From Snuella sedimenti (GTDB lineage Bacteria; Bacteroidota; Bacteroidia; Flavobacteriales; Flavobacteriaceae), in assembly GCF_016428595.1 (NCBI RefSeq), contig NZ_JAELVQ010000002.1, positions 248,001-312,000 on the forward strand: a stretch of 64,000 nt of DNA, given 5' to 3'. The notes beneath the pieces are model-generated. The model worked only from the letters and a program-made list of their open reading frames with translations, was not told the DNA's origin and did no database searches. The translations under genes and the position numbers were made by a program. Below are positions 9,006 through 17,580 of the stretch, piece by piece. How positions within the stretch are numbered: the first letter of the stretch is position 1; the number at the start of each line of letters is the position of its first letter.

Positions 9006-9584
9006 TTACGTATCGTTTAATCCTTTTCCTTTAAATATTTTTGGGGCGTATTTCTCAATCCGCGAGGTGCGGGTTTTGGATTGCTTGGCCTGCGAGAAGT
9101 ATAGTAAATAGCCCCGCTGACGACCGGGTGTTAAAGATTGGAAGGCAGTTTCGAAATTCGAATCGGCATTAAATTTTATTTGTAGCTCTTCTGGTATATC
9201 AAATTCGGAGGTGTCTTTCATCTTGACTTCCAAACCGGCTTTTTCTACTTCAATGGCTTCAAAAATATAGGCTTTGATGGTGTTTTCGAGTTCGGCTATT
9301 TCCTGTTTATTGGTAAATCTGAGTTGTCGTGCCGATTGGACGTTTTCGGTTTGTTGTACCAGTAGGTCACGGGTATCGGCTAACAACGCTCCCTTATAAA
9401 ACAGTAATGCACAATAGGCTTTGAAACCGTGAATAAGCACAATGTTCTTACCCTGAAAGGTGTAACAGGGGTGTTTCCATTTAAAGTCTTCGGTGAGTCC
9501 GCAATCCAAACAAAGCTTTCGGAGTAATGTCATTTCTTCTTGCCACTTTTTGGTCTTTGCTAAAAAGGTATCTACTTTTTCCAT
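9006..9584 (-). CDS. YdeI/OmpD-associated family protein with DUF1801 domain
   Basis: A 192-residue protein. The N-terminal two thirds is DUF1801-like: KKWQEEMTLLRKLCLDCGL, then DFKWKHPCYTFQGKNIVLI and the strand YCALLFYKGALL. The C-terminal block FETAFQSLTPGRQRGYLLYF with SKTRTSRIEKYAPKIFKGKG is the YdeI signature. Such proteins are cytosolic and have been linked to peptide resistance in enterobacteria, but the function here is unknown. It stands alone, with gaps on both sides. Confidence 0.85.
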   Translation of the reverse strand: MEKVDTFLAKTKKWQEEMTLLRKLCLDCGLTEDFKWKHPCYTFQGKNIVLIHGFKAYCALLFYKGALLADTRDLLVQQTENVQSARQLRFTNKQEIAELENTIKAYIFEAIEVEKAGLEVKMKDTSEFDIPEELQIKFNADSNFETAFQSLTPGRQRGYLLYFSQAKQSKTRTSRIEKYAPKIFKGKGLNDT

Positions 9585-9904
9585 TTTAAATGTTTTGGGC
9601 TGTTATCGGGTATTTGATCTAAAGTGTCAGAGTACAACAATTAAAATGCACAACTTCATTGAAGGCATTAACAATTTATTAGTTCAAACTTATAATTTTT
9701 TAATTTTATTCCACTATTAAATTTCTGTTCTTAGGGTATTTTATTGAATAATTATTCCATTTGGTTGTTAAACAGCTTCATGGCAACGATTATCTTCTTA
9801 TTACCTTCATAATCGGAGTTTATGACATTTTTTCAAATTTCTTTTTGCTTATTCCTCAATTTAGAAGTGTAAAAACTTAGTATTAATAATTTAAAAAGAA
9901 AACT
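9585..9904. other. 320-bp gap, nothing recognised
   Basis: AT-rich sequence upstream of both the YdeI gene (minus) and the 86-residue gene at 9905 (plus). It must contain their promoters, but I see no clear TAnnTTTG element. No ORF or repeat was found. Confidence 0.5.
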
Positions 9905-10165
9905 ATGCCAGAACATAATTTAAATCGCGGACAAGAGGTACAGGTGCCAGGTAACATTACTCAAGTTATCGTTCAGTTTACAGCGTACCATAATAATCGT
10001 GCTCAGTATACACTAACTACAAATGGAGGAAACCCTACTGGAGGAGGAGCTATCCTTAATGATGGTGATAACCATGTAGTGCAATTAAATGGTTTTAATG
10101 GGGTTAGAAATGTTACTCCTAATGGGATTGGAGGGCAAAATCCAATAATTCAAGTGCGTTGGTAA
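9905..10165 (+). CDS. Small unrecognised beta-rich protein, 86 residues
   Basis: I do not recognise this protein. It begins MPEHNLNRGQEVQVPGNITQ, has no signal peptide or membrane segment, and is rich in N, G, Q, T and V with alternating polar and hydrophobic residues (VIVQFTAYHNNRAQYTL, HVVQLNGFNG, IIQVRW). This suggests a small beta-sandwich or lectin-like fold, which is inference from composition only. It contains no cysteine. The ATG follows an A-rich stretch (AAAAAGAAAACT). A structured inverted repeat lies 80 bases downstream. Confidence 0.7.
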   Translation: MPEHNLNRGQEVQVPGNITQVIVQFTAYHNNRAQYTLTTNGGNPTGGGAILNDGDNHVVQLNGFNGVRNVTPNGIGGQNPIIQVRW

Positions 10166-10242
10166 AAGTAAAGTGTTGTTGTTATTAGCACTAGAAATAG
10201 TTTTTTAATCTCCCCACGGTTAACTCCAGATTATGCATTAAT

Positions 10243-10302
10243 TTAATTAAAATGAATTCCTCGACACTCTGCGTCGGGGTTTCCGTTGAATTCTTTAATT
10301 AA
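10243..10302. terminator. Nested inverted repeat downstream of the small gene
   Basis: The inner stem CCTCGAC/GTCGGGG (10259-10265 and 10273-10279) has a 7-base loop. The outer arms TTAATTAAAATGAATTC (10243-10259) and GAATTCTTTAATTAA (10288-10302) are also complementary apart from a small bulge. It lies between the convergent genes at 9905 and 10452. A transcription terminator is the simplest reading, although there is no long T run. Confidence 0.5.
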
Positions 10303-10451
10303 TGGTTTATATGGTATTGTTTTGTTTTCAAGTGTCGGATGATGGTTTGTGTATGGTTTGTTATGTTGGTTTCGTTCCTGATTTTGCTAATATAAGCTCA
10401 ATAGAAAATCCATTAGGGTTTTTGTAAGTAAGCTGGTGGCAGTAATATATT

Positions 10452-11444
10452 CTATATGCTAGCCACAGAGGGCTTTTCGATATTATTGTATTCAATCCAG
10501 GATTTTAGTCTTTCTAGATAAAACATTTTAAGGTAATTTTCTGATAAAAAGATATTCGACCAATCAAACCTTTGAGCTTGAACACCAAGATAAAAAACAA
10601 AAACGGCTAAGCCTGCTTTAGGAATTAATTTTAATTCACTATTGGACAATGCTCTAATACTTTGATAACCGTCTAAAAAATATTTTATTTTTAATTCGTA
10701 TTCTTTCTTGTCACTTTCAATATGAAATAGTTGTTTGCAAAAATATCCAAGGTCTAAAATTTGTGCTCCATTCCCGCAAAAATCAAAGTCGAAAATTGTA
10801 ATTTCTTTATCATGTGTTATTGCCATATTATCATACCAAATATCCATATGAACTACTCCATTTGGAATAGTTTCAAAATCAGTGTTTTGGAAGAGCTCCC
10901 TAATTTCTTTGATAAATTCCATTTCAGGCAGTTTTTCTGAAAAGAATTGTTTTAAATGCTCATAGGGTAATTCTAAAAGTGATTCTTTGTTATAGGCAAT
11001 TCGGTCAATAGTTTTATTTAAAGTTAGATTATGAATTTTCGCCATTAAAGAACCAATTGCAAAGCAAGTCTCTTTATCCATAAATCTAATTTTCTCTCCT
11101 TGTGCAAAGGAAAAAAGTATTGCGTATCTAATGCCTTCAGGCGCATTTATTTCTTGAATGAATCCACCCGTTTTATCTTGAATAGGAAAGGAGACACTTA
11201 GGTTATTTTCCTTTAGAAGGTTTAAAAGTTTTATCTCTTCAAGGATTTCAGGTTTTGTTCGCCAATTATGACTGTAAATCCTTAAAACATATTTTGTTTC
11301 ATTATCCGAAAGAAAATAAGTGTGATTCATTCCAGTTCTAAATAAATTACAAATGAAATTTTCATTCAACTGATATCTGTCTTTTGCAAATTCACCTAAT
11401 TCTTTTGCTGAAAGTGTAGACCTTGAAACTGGTAGTTCCATCAT
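10452..11444 (-). CDS. Aminoglycoside-phosphotransferase-family (APH) kinase
   Basis: A 330-residue APH-fold protein, probably a small-molecule kinase acting in the cytosol. The N-lobe includes FICNLFRTGMNHTYFLSD and YVLRIYSHNWR (nucleotide-binding lysine region). The catalytic loop is VVHMDIWYDNM, which keeps the catalytic D and the N but has M where HGD is usual. The metal-binding segment is TIFDFDFCGNG. The substrate is unknown; homoserine kinase-like or amino-alcohol kinases share this layout, so antibiotic resistance should not be assumed. It stands alone on its strand. Confidence 0.8.
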   Translation of the reverse strand: MMELPVSRSTLSAKELGEFAKDRYQLNENFICNLFRTGMNHTYFLSDNETKYVLRIYSHNWRTKPEILEEIKLLNLLKENNLSVSFPIQDKTGGFIQEINAPEGIRYAILFSFAQGEKIRFMDKETCFAIGSLMAKIHNLTLNKTIDRIAYNKESLLELPYEHLKQFFSEKLPEMEFIKEIRELFQNTDFETIPNGVVHMDIWYDNMAITHDKEITIFDFDFCGNGAQILDLGYFCKQLFHIESDKKEYELKIKYFLDGYQSIRALSNSELKLIPKAGLAVFVFYLGVQAQRFDWSNIFLSENYLKMFYLERLKSWIEYNNIEKPSVASI

Positions 11445-11536
11445 TTTTTATCTATTAAATTGAGTGTTTGGTTTTTAAAGTTGTTTCTGCCTAAAACATA
11501 GGAGCCTATTATATTTTAAACTCCAAATGTAATGCG

Positions 11537-11695
11537 TTATATAGCTTGTTTTGGTACTTTTTTTACTGTTTTTTTATTCTTAACCGTTATTTCTGAACCT
11601 TTAGCAATAATATAATTTTTGGACAAGCCTTGTTTACAATCTAAGATTCCTGTTAACCGAATTATGAGCTTATTTGGTGATTTCCAGGTACAAGT
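11537..11695 (-). pseudogene. Start-less coding remnant downstream of the MotA/TolQ-like gene
   Basis: An open stretch of 52 codons lies between a TAA at 11696 and a TAA at 11537. It reads protein-like: SPNKLIIRLTGILDCKQGLS then KNYIIAKGSEITVKNKK. It has no ATG, GTG or TTG at its beginning. It is on the same strand as, and 33 bases past, the MotA/TolQ-like gene, so it could be the tail of a truncated operon member. I do not recognise the family. Confidence 0.3.
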
Positions 11696-11728
11696 TTAAA
11701 AGATTATTATCAATTTTGTTTACATAAT

Positions 11729-12130
11729 TTAGTTGTGAAGGCCTTTTAAAACAATAATGCCTATTCTGGGCAAAATAAAGGTAAAACTACCAAAAAGTGT
11801 TGTTAAGAGCGTTACTTTTAGTCCGTCTGCTATTCTAGCTGAACCAATATCCTTCATGGCCGAAATAGCATCAAAAGCTTCAATCAAGCCAAAAATGGAG
11901 CCTAAAAGGCCAAAGACCAAACCTAAAATACTAACGTCGGATGCTAAGCCCATCATTTTCCTGGACTTTTCCGGATGCTTTCTTAAATTAAAAAAGCCAA
12001 AAAACAAGAAGGTTAGAGCCAGTAAAAGACATATTAAAATAAGGGACATAAAAAAAGGGCCGCCTTCGTTAAATCGTTTTGATAATTCGGAAAAAAGACT
12101 TGGGTTTTGTAAAAGTGCTATTGTTGTCAT
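11729..12130 (-). CDS. MotA/TolQ/ExbB proton-channel-like small membrane protein
   Basis: A 133-residue inner-membrane protein with three hydrophobic segments: FFMSLILICLLLALTFLFFG (about 26-45), DVSILGLVFGLLGSIFGLIE (about 65-85) and TLLTTLFGSFTFILPRIGII (about 109-128). The second and third with ARIADGLKVTLLTTLFG match the conserved core of the MotA/TolQ/ExbB family. It is shorter than ExbB or TolQ (usually over 200 residues), and no ExbD-like partner is nearby. It follows the serine hydrolase gene by 11 bases, suggesting cotranscription. Confidence 0.75.
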   Translation of the reverse strand: MTTIALLQNPSLFSELSKRFNEGGPFFMSLILICLLLALTFLFFGFFNLRKHPEKSRKMMGLASDVSILGLVFGLLGSIFGLIEAFDAISAMKDIGSARIADGLKVTLLTTLFGSFTFILPRIGIIVLKGLHN

Positions 12131-12141
12131 AATGTTTAAAT

Positions 12142-13473
12142 TTAGTGTTTTTTAGTTAATGTATGTGACTTACCTGCCTGTGTAAAGATTAAAGTCTGCT
12201 TTTCTAAATCAAATTTTAGGTGGATTCCGAATTCGTTATGTACGAATTCATTATTTTTTACTGCTTCTAAGGGGAAAAGCATGTTGGCATTAGGTCCTCC
12301 TTTTAATACCTTGCCCTCTGCAACAAAATTAAAAGTATAGGGTGTTTTTTCCTTGCCCATATGTCCTTCATAAACCCCAGCATAGGGTGCTATTTTCGCT
12401 GCTGTTAATGCAATAGTTTTTACTGCAGTTTTCACTGGCAATAAGTTTTGATTCTGACTGGCTAAAAATGCGTTTTCAACAATATCGCTTATTGAATAAT
12501 TTAAAGCATTTGTAAGGATTACAATGGTTATTTTCTGTTCTGGTTTATAAGTAGCCTCAGAGATAAAACCATCAATGCCCCCACCGTGTCCATAAGCATC
12601 TTCCCCATTAAATAACCCACTTGCATAAGGGATATGCTTAACTTTAAGCATGGTTTCAAGGCTTTTTTTAGATATTAGTTTCCCCGTAAATAAGGCTTCG
12701 TAAAATGTGACCAGATCATAGGGTGTAGCCACAATACCACCAGCTCCACCAGGTACACTCCTATGGGTTTCTTCAGATTCTATTAGCTTACCATCTTTAT
12801 AATAAAAGGAAGCACATTCGTTATTTTCTGCATTTTTTTTGCCTCCATAGTAGGTGTTCTTTAAGTTTAATGCATTTACAATCCTTTTTTTAAGTGCTTC
12901 AGCATAAGGGATCTTATCTATTTCTTCAATAATATAGCCTAAGAGTAGGAAATTACTATTGGAGTATGCGCTCTTTTCGCCAGGTTTAAATATTCCAGGG
13001 TATTTTTGTATTCTTTCTAACATTTCCTCTCGGGTAGTGCCTTTTATACGCCAGGTGTTAAAGTCTTTGGCTTTGGTAATTTCAAATAAACCACTACTGT
13101 GATTTAGCATATTGGCTATCGTGATGTTATCTGCATTAGGTATCTGGGGAAAAAAGTTGGAGAGTCTATCTGTTAGCTTTAATTTGCCCTCATCAACCAA
13201 TTGGTATACCATGGTTGCTGTATAGGTTTTTGTAATGGAGGCAATTCTAAATTTAGATTCTTTAGTGATGGGGTATTTCTTGTTATCTACCATATTGGCA
13301 TAACCAACATGTTTGTCATAGATAACCTGTCCATTTTTAGAGATCACCAAGGTTCCCATCATTTTATTGTTATCAGATACGTTTTTGAAAAATGAATCTA
13401 AGGCCTTGAATTTTTCTTGTTGGGAAAAGCATAAGGAAGTTGTTAAAAGAAAGAGAATGACTAATTGCTTCAT
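12142..13473 (-). CDS. Serine hydrolase, class C beta-lactamase family
   Basis: A 443-residue secreted protein. It starts with a signal peptide (KQLVILFLLTTSLCFSQQ). The catalytic S-x-x-K is in FRIASITKTYTA, the Y-x-N motif in YSNSNFLLLGY, and the third element is HGGGIDGF in place of KTG. This is the layout of penicillin-binding-protein-like esterases and D-aminopeptidases rather than true resistance enzymes. A short C-terminal domain (about 345-443) resembles the DUF3471-type extension. It is likely periplasmic. It is divergent from the LytS kinase gene. Confidence 0.88.
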   Translation of the reverse strand: MKQLVILFLLTTSLCFSQQEKFKALDSFFKNVSDNNKMMGTLVISKNGQVIYDKHVGYANMVDNKKYPITKESKFRIASITKTYTATMVYQLVDEGKLKLTDRLSNFFPQIPNADNITIANMLNHSSGLFEITKAKDFNTWRIKGTTREEMLERIQKYPGIFKPGEKSAYSNSNFLLLGYIIEEIDKIPYAEALKKRIVNALNLKNTYYGGKKNAENNECASFYYKDGKLIESEETHRSVPGGAGGIVATPYDLVTFYEALFTGKLISKKSLETMLKVKHIPYASGLFNGEDAYGHGGGIDGFISEATYKPEQKITIVILTNALNYSISDIVENAFLASQNQNLLPVKTAVKTIALTAAKIAPYAGVYEGHMGKEKTPYTFNFVAEGKVLKGGPNANMLFPLEAVKNNEFVHNEFGIHLKFDLEKQTLIFTQAGKSHTLTKKH

Positions 13474-13663
13474 TTGTTTATAGTTTTAATTAAACGCACT
13501 ACAAACATAAATGGCATTTCGATCCTAAAATTTAAAATGCGACGAATGACCCTTTTAGTTCCCTTTTTTACCAAATGCTAAAACGCTTGTTAAATTGGTC
13601 ATTCGTCTACAAAACCCACATTACCATAAAAAATATAGTATTATTGTAAGGTGGTATTTTAGC

Positions 13664-14713
13664 ATGCTAAAAAAAATTATTTTAAATAAGGTTGGGCAAT
13701 TGGTTCTTCACGCGCTTTTTTGGTGTGCGGTGCTCTTTTTTTACACGTATTTTTTTGGCTTTAACAGTCACGATTTTAATTATGTGCTCTCTTTTTCTTT
13801 GTTCTTAATGCCCATTACCATTGCCACGACCTACGTATCTATCTATAAGCTTATTCCGGATTATCTTATTAAAAAACGCTATTTCCTTTTTGGTTTGTAC
13901 AGCTTTTATACGCTAGTTATTTCGGCTTATCTAATTGTTGTTTCCGTTTTTTTCGGACTTATTTACCTTTCTAATTTTGAATATGCTAATATGGCGCCCA
14001 TTAGCCGTAGTTTGATATTTGTAGCGGTTGCTGTTTATTTAGTGGTTATTATAGTAAGCGCATTTAAGCTGTTAAAACTTAATTTAAAGCACGCTGAAAA
14101 GACCAAGTTACTGGAAACAAAAATCTTGGAAACACAATTAAAGCTAAAGGAACAGGAATTGAACTATTTAAAAATGCAAATTCATCCGCACTTTCTGTTT
14201 AACACATTAAATACCCTGTATGGATTTGCCTTAAAGAAAGCCGATGAAACGCCTGAAATGATTTTGAAACTTTCCAATTTGTTAGACTATTTACTGTACC
14301 AAATTGATAAGCCTTTTGTATTGTTAAGTGAAGAAATAGAACATATTAATGATTATATCGAACTAGAAAAAATGCGCTTTCATGACACTTTAAATATTTC
14401 TTTTACAACGCATAGCAGCTCTAAAGATTTAAAAATTGCCCCGATGCTTTTATTGCCATTTGTAGAGAATAGTTTCAAGCATGGCAGTATAAAACAAGGT
14501 GAACTAAGGATTAAGATTGATTTAAAATGTGAAAATCAAATCGTTTGGTTTAGTATAGAGAACACAGCGTCAATAACAGAAACCTCACAAAAGGGGATTG
14601 GTTTGGATAACATAGAAAAACGTCTGGATTTATTATATGATAACAATTACACTCTAGATGTCGAGGATAAAAAAGGTATATTTAAAGTAACTTTAAAACT
14701 AAAACTAAAGTAA
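13664..14713 (+). CDS. LytS-type sensor histidine kinase
   Basis: A 349-residue membrane kinase. Four hydrophobic segments occupy roughly residues 10-140 (for example HALFWCAVLFFYTYFFGF). A coiled coil leads to the His_kinase block LKMQIHPHFLFNTLNTLYGF, with the phosphoacceptor H in the IHPHFLFN motif, and an ATPase domain with LLPFVENSFKHG and KGIGLDNIEKRL. I start at the ATG at 13664 because the upstream 23 codons (open from 13595) are not family-like. It ends 3 bases before the LytTR regulator, which is its likely partner. Stimulus unknown. Confidence 0.9.
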   Translation: MLKKIILNKVGQLVLHALFWCAVLFFYTYFFGFNSHDFNYVLSFSLFLMPITIATTYVSIYKLIPDYLIKKRYFLFGLYSFYTLVISAYLIVVSVFFGLIYLSNFEYANMAPISRSLIFVAVAVYLVVIIVSAFKLLKLNLKHAEKTKLLETKILETQLKLKEQELNYLKMQIHPHFLFNTLNTLYGFALKKADETPEMILKLSNLLDYLLYQIDKPFVLLSEEIEHINDYIELEKMRFHDTLNISFTTHSSSKDLKIAPMLLLPFVENSFKHGSIKQGELRIKIDLKCENQIVWFSIENTASITETSQKGIGLDNIEKRLDLLYDNNYTLDVEDKKGIFKVTLKLKLK

Positions 14714-14716
14714 TAC

Positions 14717-15433
14717 TTGCAGCAAGAAAAGAACATATCGTGTATTATTATCGATGACGAAGCTATTGCTAGGGAAGTGATAGAGACCCATGTGTCCAAA
14801 ATTCCGAGTATCACTATTGTAGGGAGTTACGGTAACGCCATTGATGCTTTTAATTGTTTACGGAAACATACTATAGATTTAGTATTTCTCGATATTAACA
14901 TGCCTGAGATATCGGGTATTTCCTTTGCTAAATCCATTAATAAGAACATAAAAATAATCTTTACAACGGCTTACAGGGATTATGCGGTTGAAGGGTTCGA
15001 GCTAAAGGCCGTAGATTATTTATTAAAGCCTGTTGCTTTTGATCGCTTGCTAAAAGCTGTAAACACCTATTTTGAAACGGTGCAATTTTTTGAAAAAAAG
15101 ACACTTATCGGTGCTGAGGTAAACGATTTTATTTTTGTGCGTTCTGATAGAAAAATGATTAAAATAGACTTTGATGCCATAAGATACATTGAAAGCTTTA
15201 GTGATTACTTAAAAATCCATTTGGATACTAAAACGGTTGTAACGCGTGAAACCATTAGTGCTATTGAAGCAAAACTGCCAAAGCGTAAATTTATGCGTAT
15301 TCATAGGTCTTATATAATAGTCGTTGCACATATAAACTCTTTTATAAATGAGCATATTACCATTTTAGAGACGCCCCTACCTATTAGTAGAAGCTATAAA
15401 AATGAGGTGTTAATGGCCTTAGAAAAGTACTAA
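14717..15433 (+). CDS. LytTR-family response regulator
   Basis: A 238-residue regulator. The receiver domain (about 5-120) has the acidic pair in CIIIDDEA, the phosphoacceptor in LVFLDINMP, and K in VDYLLKPV. The LytTR DNA-binding domain (about 135-235) has IRYIESFSDYLKIHL, KRKFMRIHRSYIIV and PISRSYKNEV. The start is TTG, 3 bases after the kinase stop, so the two are translationally linked. It would activate or repress genes when phosphorylated by the LytS partner. Confidence 0.9.
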   Translation: MQQEKNISCIIIDDEAIAREVIETHVSKIPSITIVGSYGNAIDAFNCLRKHTIDLVFLDINMPEISGISFAKSINKNIKIIFTTAYRDYAVEGFELKAVDYLLKPVAFDRLLKAVNTYFETVQFFEKKTLIGAEVNDFIFVRSDRKMIKIDFDAIRYIESFSDYLKIHLDTKTVVTRETISAIEAKLPKRKFMRIHRSYIIVVAHINSFINEHITILETPLPISRSYKNEVLMALEKY

Positions 15434-15443
15434 GTACCGCTTT

Positions 15444-15539
15444 ACTCCATAATCGAGCTTTAAAAGCTCCGAGCCTTACCTCGAAATCAAAAAATAATTT
15501 CCTATAACTGCCTCGTGTGTTTGTACCGAGGTAGTTTAC
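15444..15539. repeat. Dispersed intergenic repeat R1, copy 1
   Basis: These 96 bases match 20503-20598 with nine mismatches by direct comparison (about 91%). Conserved parts include GAGCCTTACCTCGAAATC and GTACCGAGGTAGTTTAC, which contain the complementary pair TACCTCG and CGAGGTA. Here it lies between the convergent LytTR and nitroreductase genes, so it could act as a structured RNA end. Confidence 0.85.
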
Positions 15540-15556
15540 AATGTTAGCTCCCATAT

Positions 15557-16186
15557 TTATAAGGTTTCAAATAAATAATCCAAAGGTTTCCTAACCTTAG
15601 CTAAGTATTGCGTATGGTCTTCTTTATCTCTATATCCAATAGCGGTAACGACCGAAGCATTAAGGCCTTTTTTGTTTAAACCGAGTATCTCGTTGTACTT
15701 GTCAGCTTCAAAACCTTCCATGGGGCAGGTATCTATCTTTAGTTCCGCGCATATGGACAATAAATTGGCCAGCGCGATATAGGTTTGGTTTTTCATCCAA
15801 TTAAATAGTTCATCGGCAGACTTCTCCTTAATTTTCGTTTTCATAAAATCGCCATAGCCACTAAGTGCATCTAACTGAAGGTTCCGTGTTTTTGCTGTTA
15901 AATCAATGTACTGGTCTACTTGTTTGGGATTCACATTGGTATAGTTACAGAAAACAAACAAATGCGAGGCCTCCGTTATTTGCTTTTGGTGCCACGAAGC
16001 GGGCAGGAGTTGCTCCCGTATTTTCTTATCCTCGATTATGAGCACTTTATACAATTGTAATCCATATGAGGAAACAGACAATTGTACAGCGGTTTTTATA
16101 GTTGCTATGTTTTCGGGAGAAACCTTTTTGCTGGGTTCAAATTTCTTGGTGGCATAACGCCAGTTGTGATGCTTAATAAATTCCAT
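15557..16186 (-). CDS. NAD(P)H-dependent nitroreductase family oxidoreductase
   Basis: A 209-residue FMN-dependent protein. The N-terminal WRYATKKFEPSKKVSPENI is the classic nitroreductase FMN phosphate-binding start, followed by VQLSVSSYGLQLYKVLII. The C-terminal PMEGFEADKYNEILGL and ASVVTAIGYRDKEDHTQYLAKVRK (read in two parts) match NfnB-like enzymes. It reduces quinones, nitro groups or similar with NAD(P)H. Its start codon touches the stop of the GNAT gene upstream, so it is the last gene of a three-gene operon. Confidence 0.9.
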   Translation of the reverse strand: MEFIKHHNWRYATKKFEPSKKVSPENIATIKTAVQLSVSSYGLQLYKVLIIEDKKIREQLLPASWHQKQITEASHLFVFCNYTNVNPKQVDQYIDLTAKTRNLQLDALSGYGDFMKTKIKEKSADELFNWMKNQTYIALANLLSICAELKIDTCPMEGFEADKYNEILGLNKKGLNASVVTAIGYRDKEDHTQYLAKVRKPLDYLFETL

Positions 16187-16905
16187 TATTTCTGTGTGTA
16201 ATTTTCCATTAAAAAATCAATTGTAAATCCCATCTTTTCGTACATCCCTTTTGCCATTTCGGAAGCTTGGAGAGTTGCTATAGACACCTTTTGGTCTATC
16301 GCCATGTTTAAAACCTGATGCATGATTTCATTTGCATACCCCTTTTTTCGATGCTTGGGGCGTATTCCCAGACTGTGTATGCCAATTACATGATTGGTAG
16401 TGAACAATAAAACCGTTCCAATTATGGCTTTTTTGTGGTATACCAAAACATATTGGATATCGTTCTTAGTTTTTATAATTGTTTCTGTACTAATGTTATA
16501 GTTAAAGGCTTCGTAAAATGTTTTATGCCATTTCTGTGCACTGCTTTTGTTTGTTACTCGTTTAAATTCAAGGGGTATTTGTGTCATAAATTTACCCTTA
16601 AGTGTTAAGCTCATACCATATTGTACGGATTTAAGGGAAAAACACTTGTAATCTACCAAGGGACTTTTGGTTTTTTTATCATTGAAGTATGAAAAAGTCA
16701 ATGTGGCATTCCCGTCCATTTTTGATTGTATGCTGTGTACGATGTCTTCCGAAATGGAGGCATCGGTCCAAATACGATTGGGCCATTCCGAATTGGTTAT
16801 ATAAATATAGTAAATGGAGGCCTCTTTAAAATAACTTTTAAAGGATTGTCCCGCTACTTGCCATAGTTGGGTTAAGTTGTTAATATTTAATTGGGTATTG
16901 TTCAT
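16186..16905 (-). CDS. GNAT family N-acetyltransferase
   Basis: A 239-residue protein. The acetyltransferase core is in the C-terminal half: YVLVYHKKAIIGTVLLFTT, then IHSLGIRPKHRKKGYANEIM, which holds the acetyl-CoA pattern R-K-K-G-Y-A, and the final LQASEMAKGMYEKMGFTIDF. The N-terminal half is an extension without a recognised motif, possibly a degenerate second GNAT fold. It overlaps the DUF606 gene upstream by 4 bases (ATGA), so they are translationally coupled. Substrate unknown. Confidence 0.85.
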   Translation of the reverse strand: MNNTQLNINNLTQLWQVAGQSFKSYFKEASIYYIYITNSEWPNRIWTDASISEDIVHSIQSKMDGNATLTFSYFNDKKTKSPLVDYKCFSLKSVQYGMSLTLKGKFMTQIPLEFKRVTNKSSAQKWHKTFYEAFNYNISTETIIKTKNDIQYVLVYHKKAIIGTVLLFTTNHVIGIHSLGIRPKHRKKGYANEIMHQVLNMAIDQKVSIATLQASEMAKGMYEKMGFTIDFLMENYTQK

Positions 16906-17351
16906 TTTGAATTGATTAATATGATGCCGGTTATCATTGCAAATGTACCGATGATTTGTTTTGTGCTTATGGGGTTAACCGGAAGGTTTAACCAACCAAA
17001 TTTTCCGGCCACAAGTGAGAAAAGGAGTTGACCGCAAAGCCCTAGGGCTATCATTTTTGAAATCCCCAATTTTGGGATGGTATAAAAATAGAGGGAGATC
17101 CCTATCATACTAAAGAGTCCACCGATAAACCATAAATACCAAGGTACTTGCTGTATGGTGCTTAAATGTACTCCTTCCTTGTTAAAAAATAGGATAAAGA
17201 GTCCGCCAAAAATGGTACTTGCGATCGAGGTTGAAACAACGGCTATAACTGGGTGTTTTACCAAGGTTCCCAGTTGGGTGTTAAAACCGGCTTGCATAGC
17301 TAGAAACACCCCTCCCGTAAATGCCAATGTATAAATTCCGATTGATTTCAT
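16902..17351 (-). CDS. DMT-superfamily membrane protein, DUF606 (YdcZ-like)
   Basis: A 149-residue inner-membrane protein with five hydrophobic segments. It opens with LAFTGGVFLAMQAGFNTQLG, the DUF606 signature; later parts WFIGGLFSMIGISLYFYTIP and KMIALGLCGQLLFSLVAGKF fit the rest of the fold. The frame is open to 17459, but the extra 36 residues are basic and unlike the family, so I place the start at 17351. It is the first gene of the operon with GNAT and nitroreductase. Transport substrate unknown. Confidence 0.85.
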   Translation of the reverse strand: MKSIGIYTLAFTGGVFLAMQAGFNTQLGTLVKHPVIAVVSTSIASTIFGGLFILFFNKEGVHLSTIQQVPWYLWFIGGLFSMIGISLYFYTIPKLGISKMIALGLCGQLLFSLVAGKFGWLNLPVNPISTKQIIGTFAMITGIILINSK

Positions 17352-17580
17352 GTTGCAAAGGTGCAATGCAAATTGAACTTTTGCCTTTACATATGTTGAT
17401 TTGGTAGTTTTTTTGAACATCCGTAGTGTGACATAATGCAAAGAACAGTGTTTTTCCATTCTGATATTTTGACGAGCTCAACACAGGCTTTGGAGGAATC
17501 GCTATGATAATCAGAATATTTCTCTCTACCATTTCGATTTCGTTCAATGTCCGTTTTGAAAGACAGGGGGGTGAATGAGT

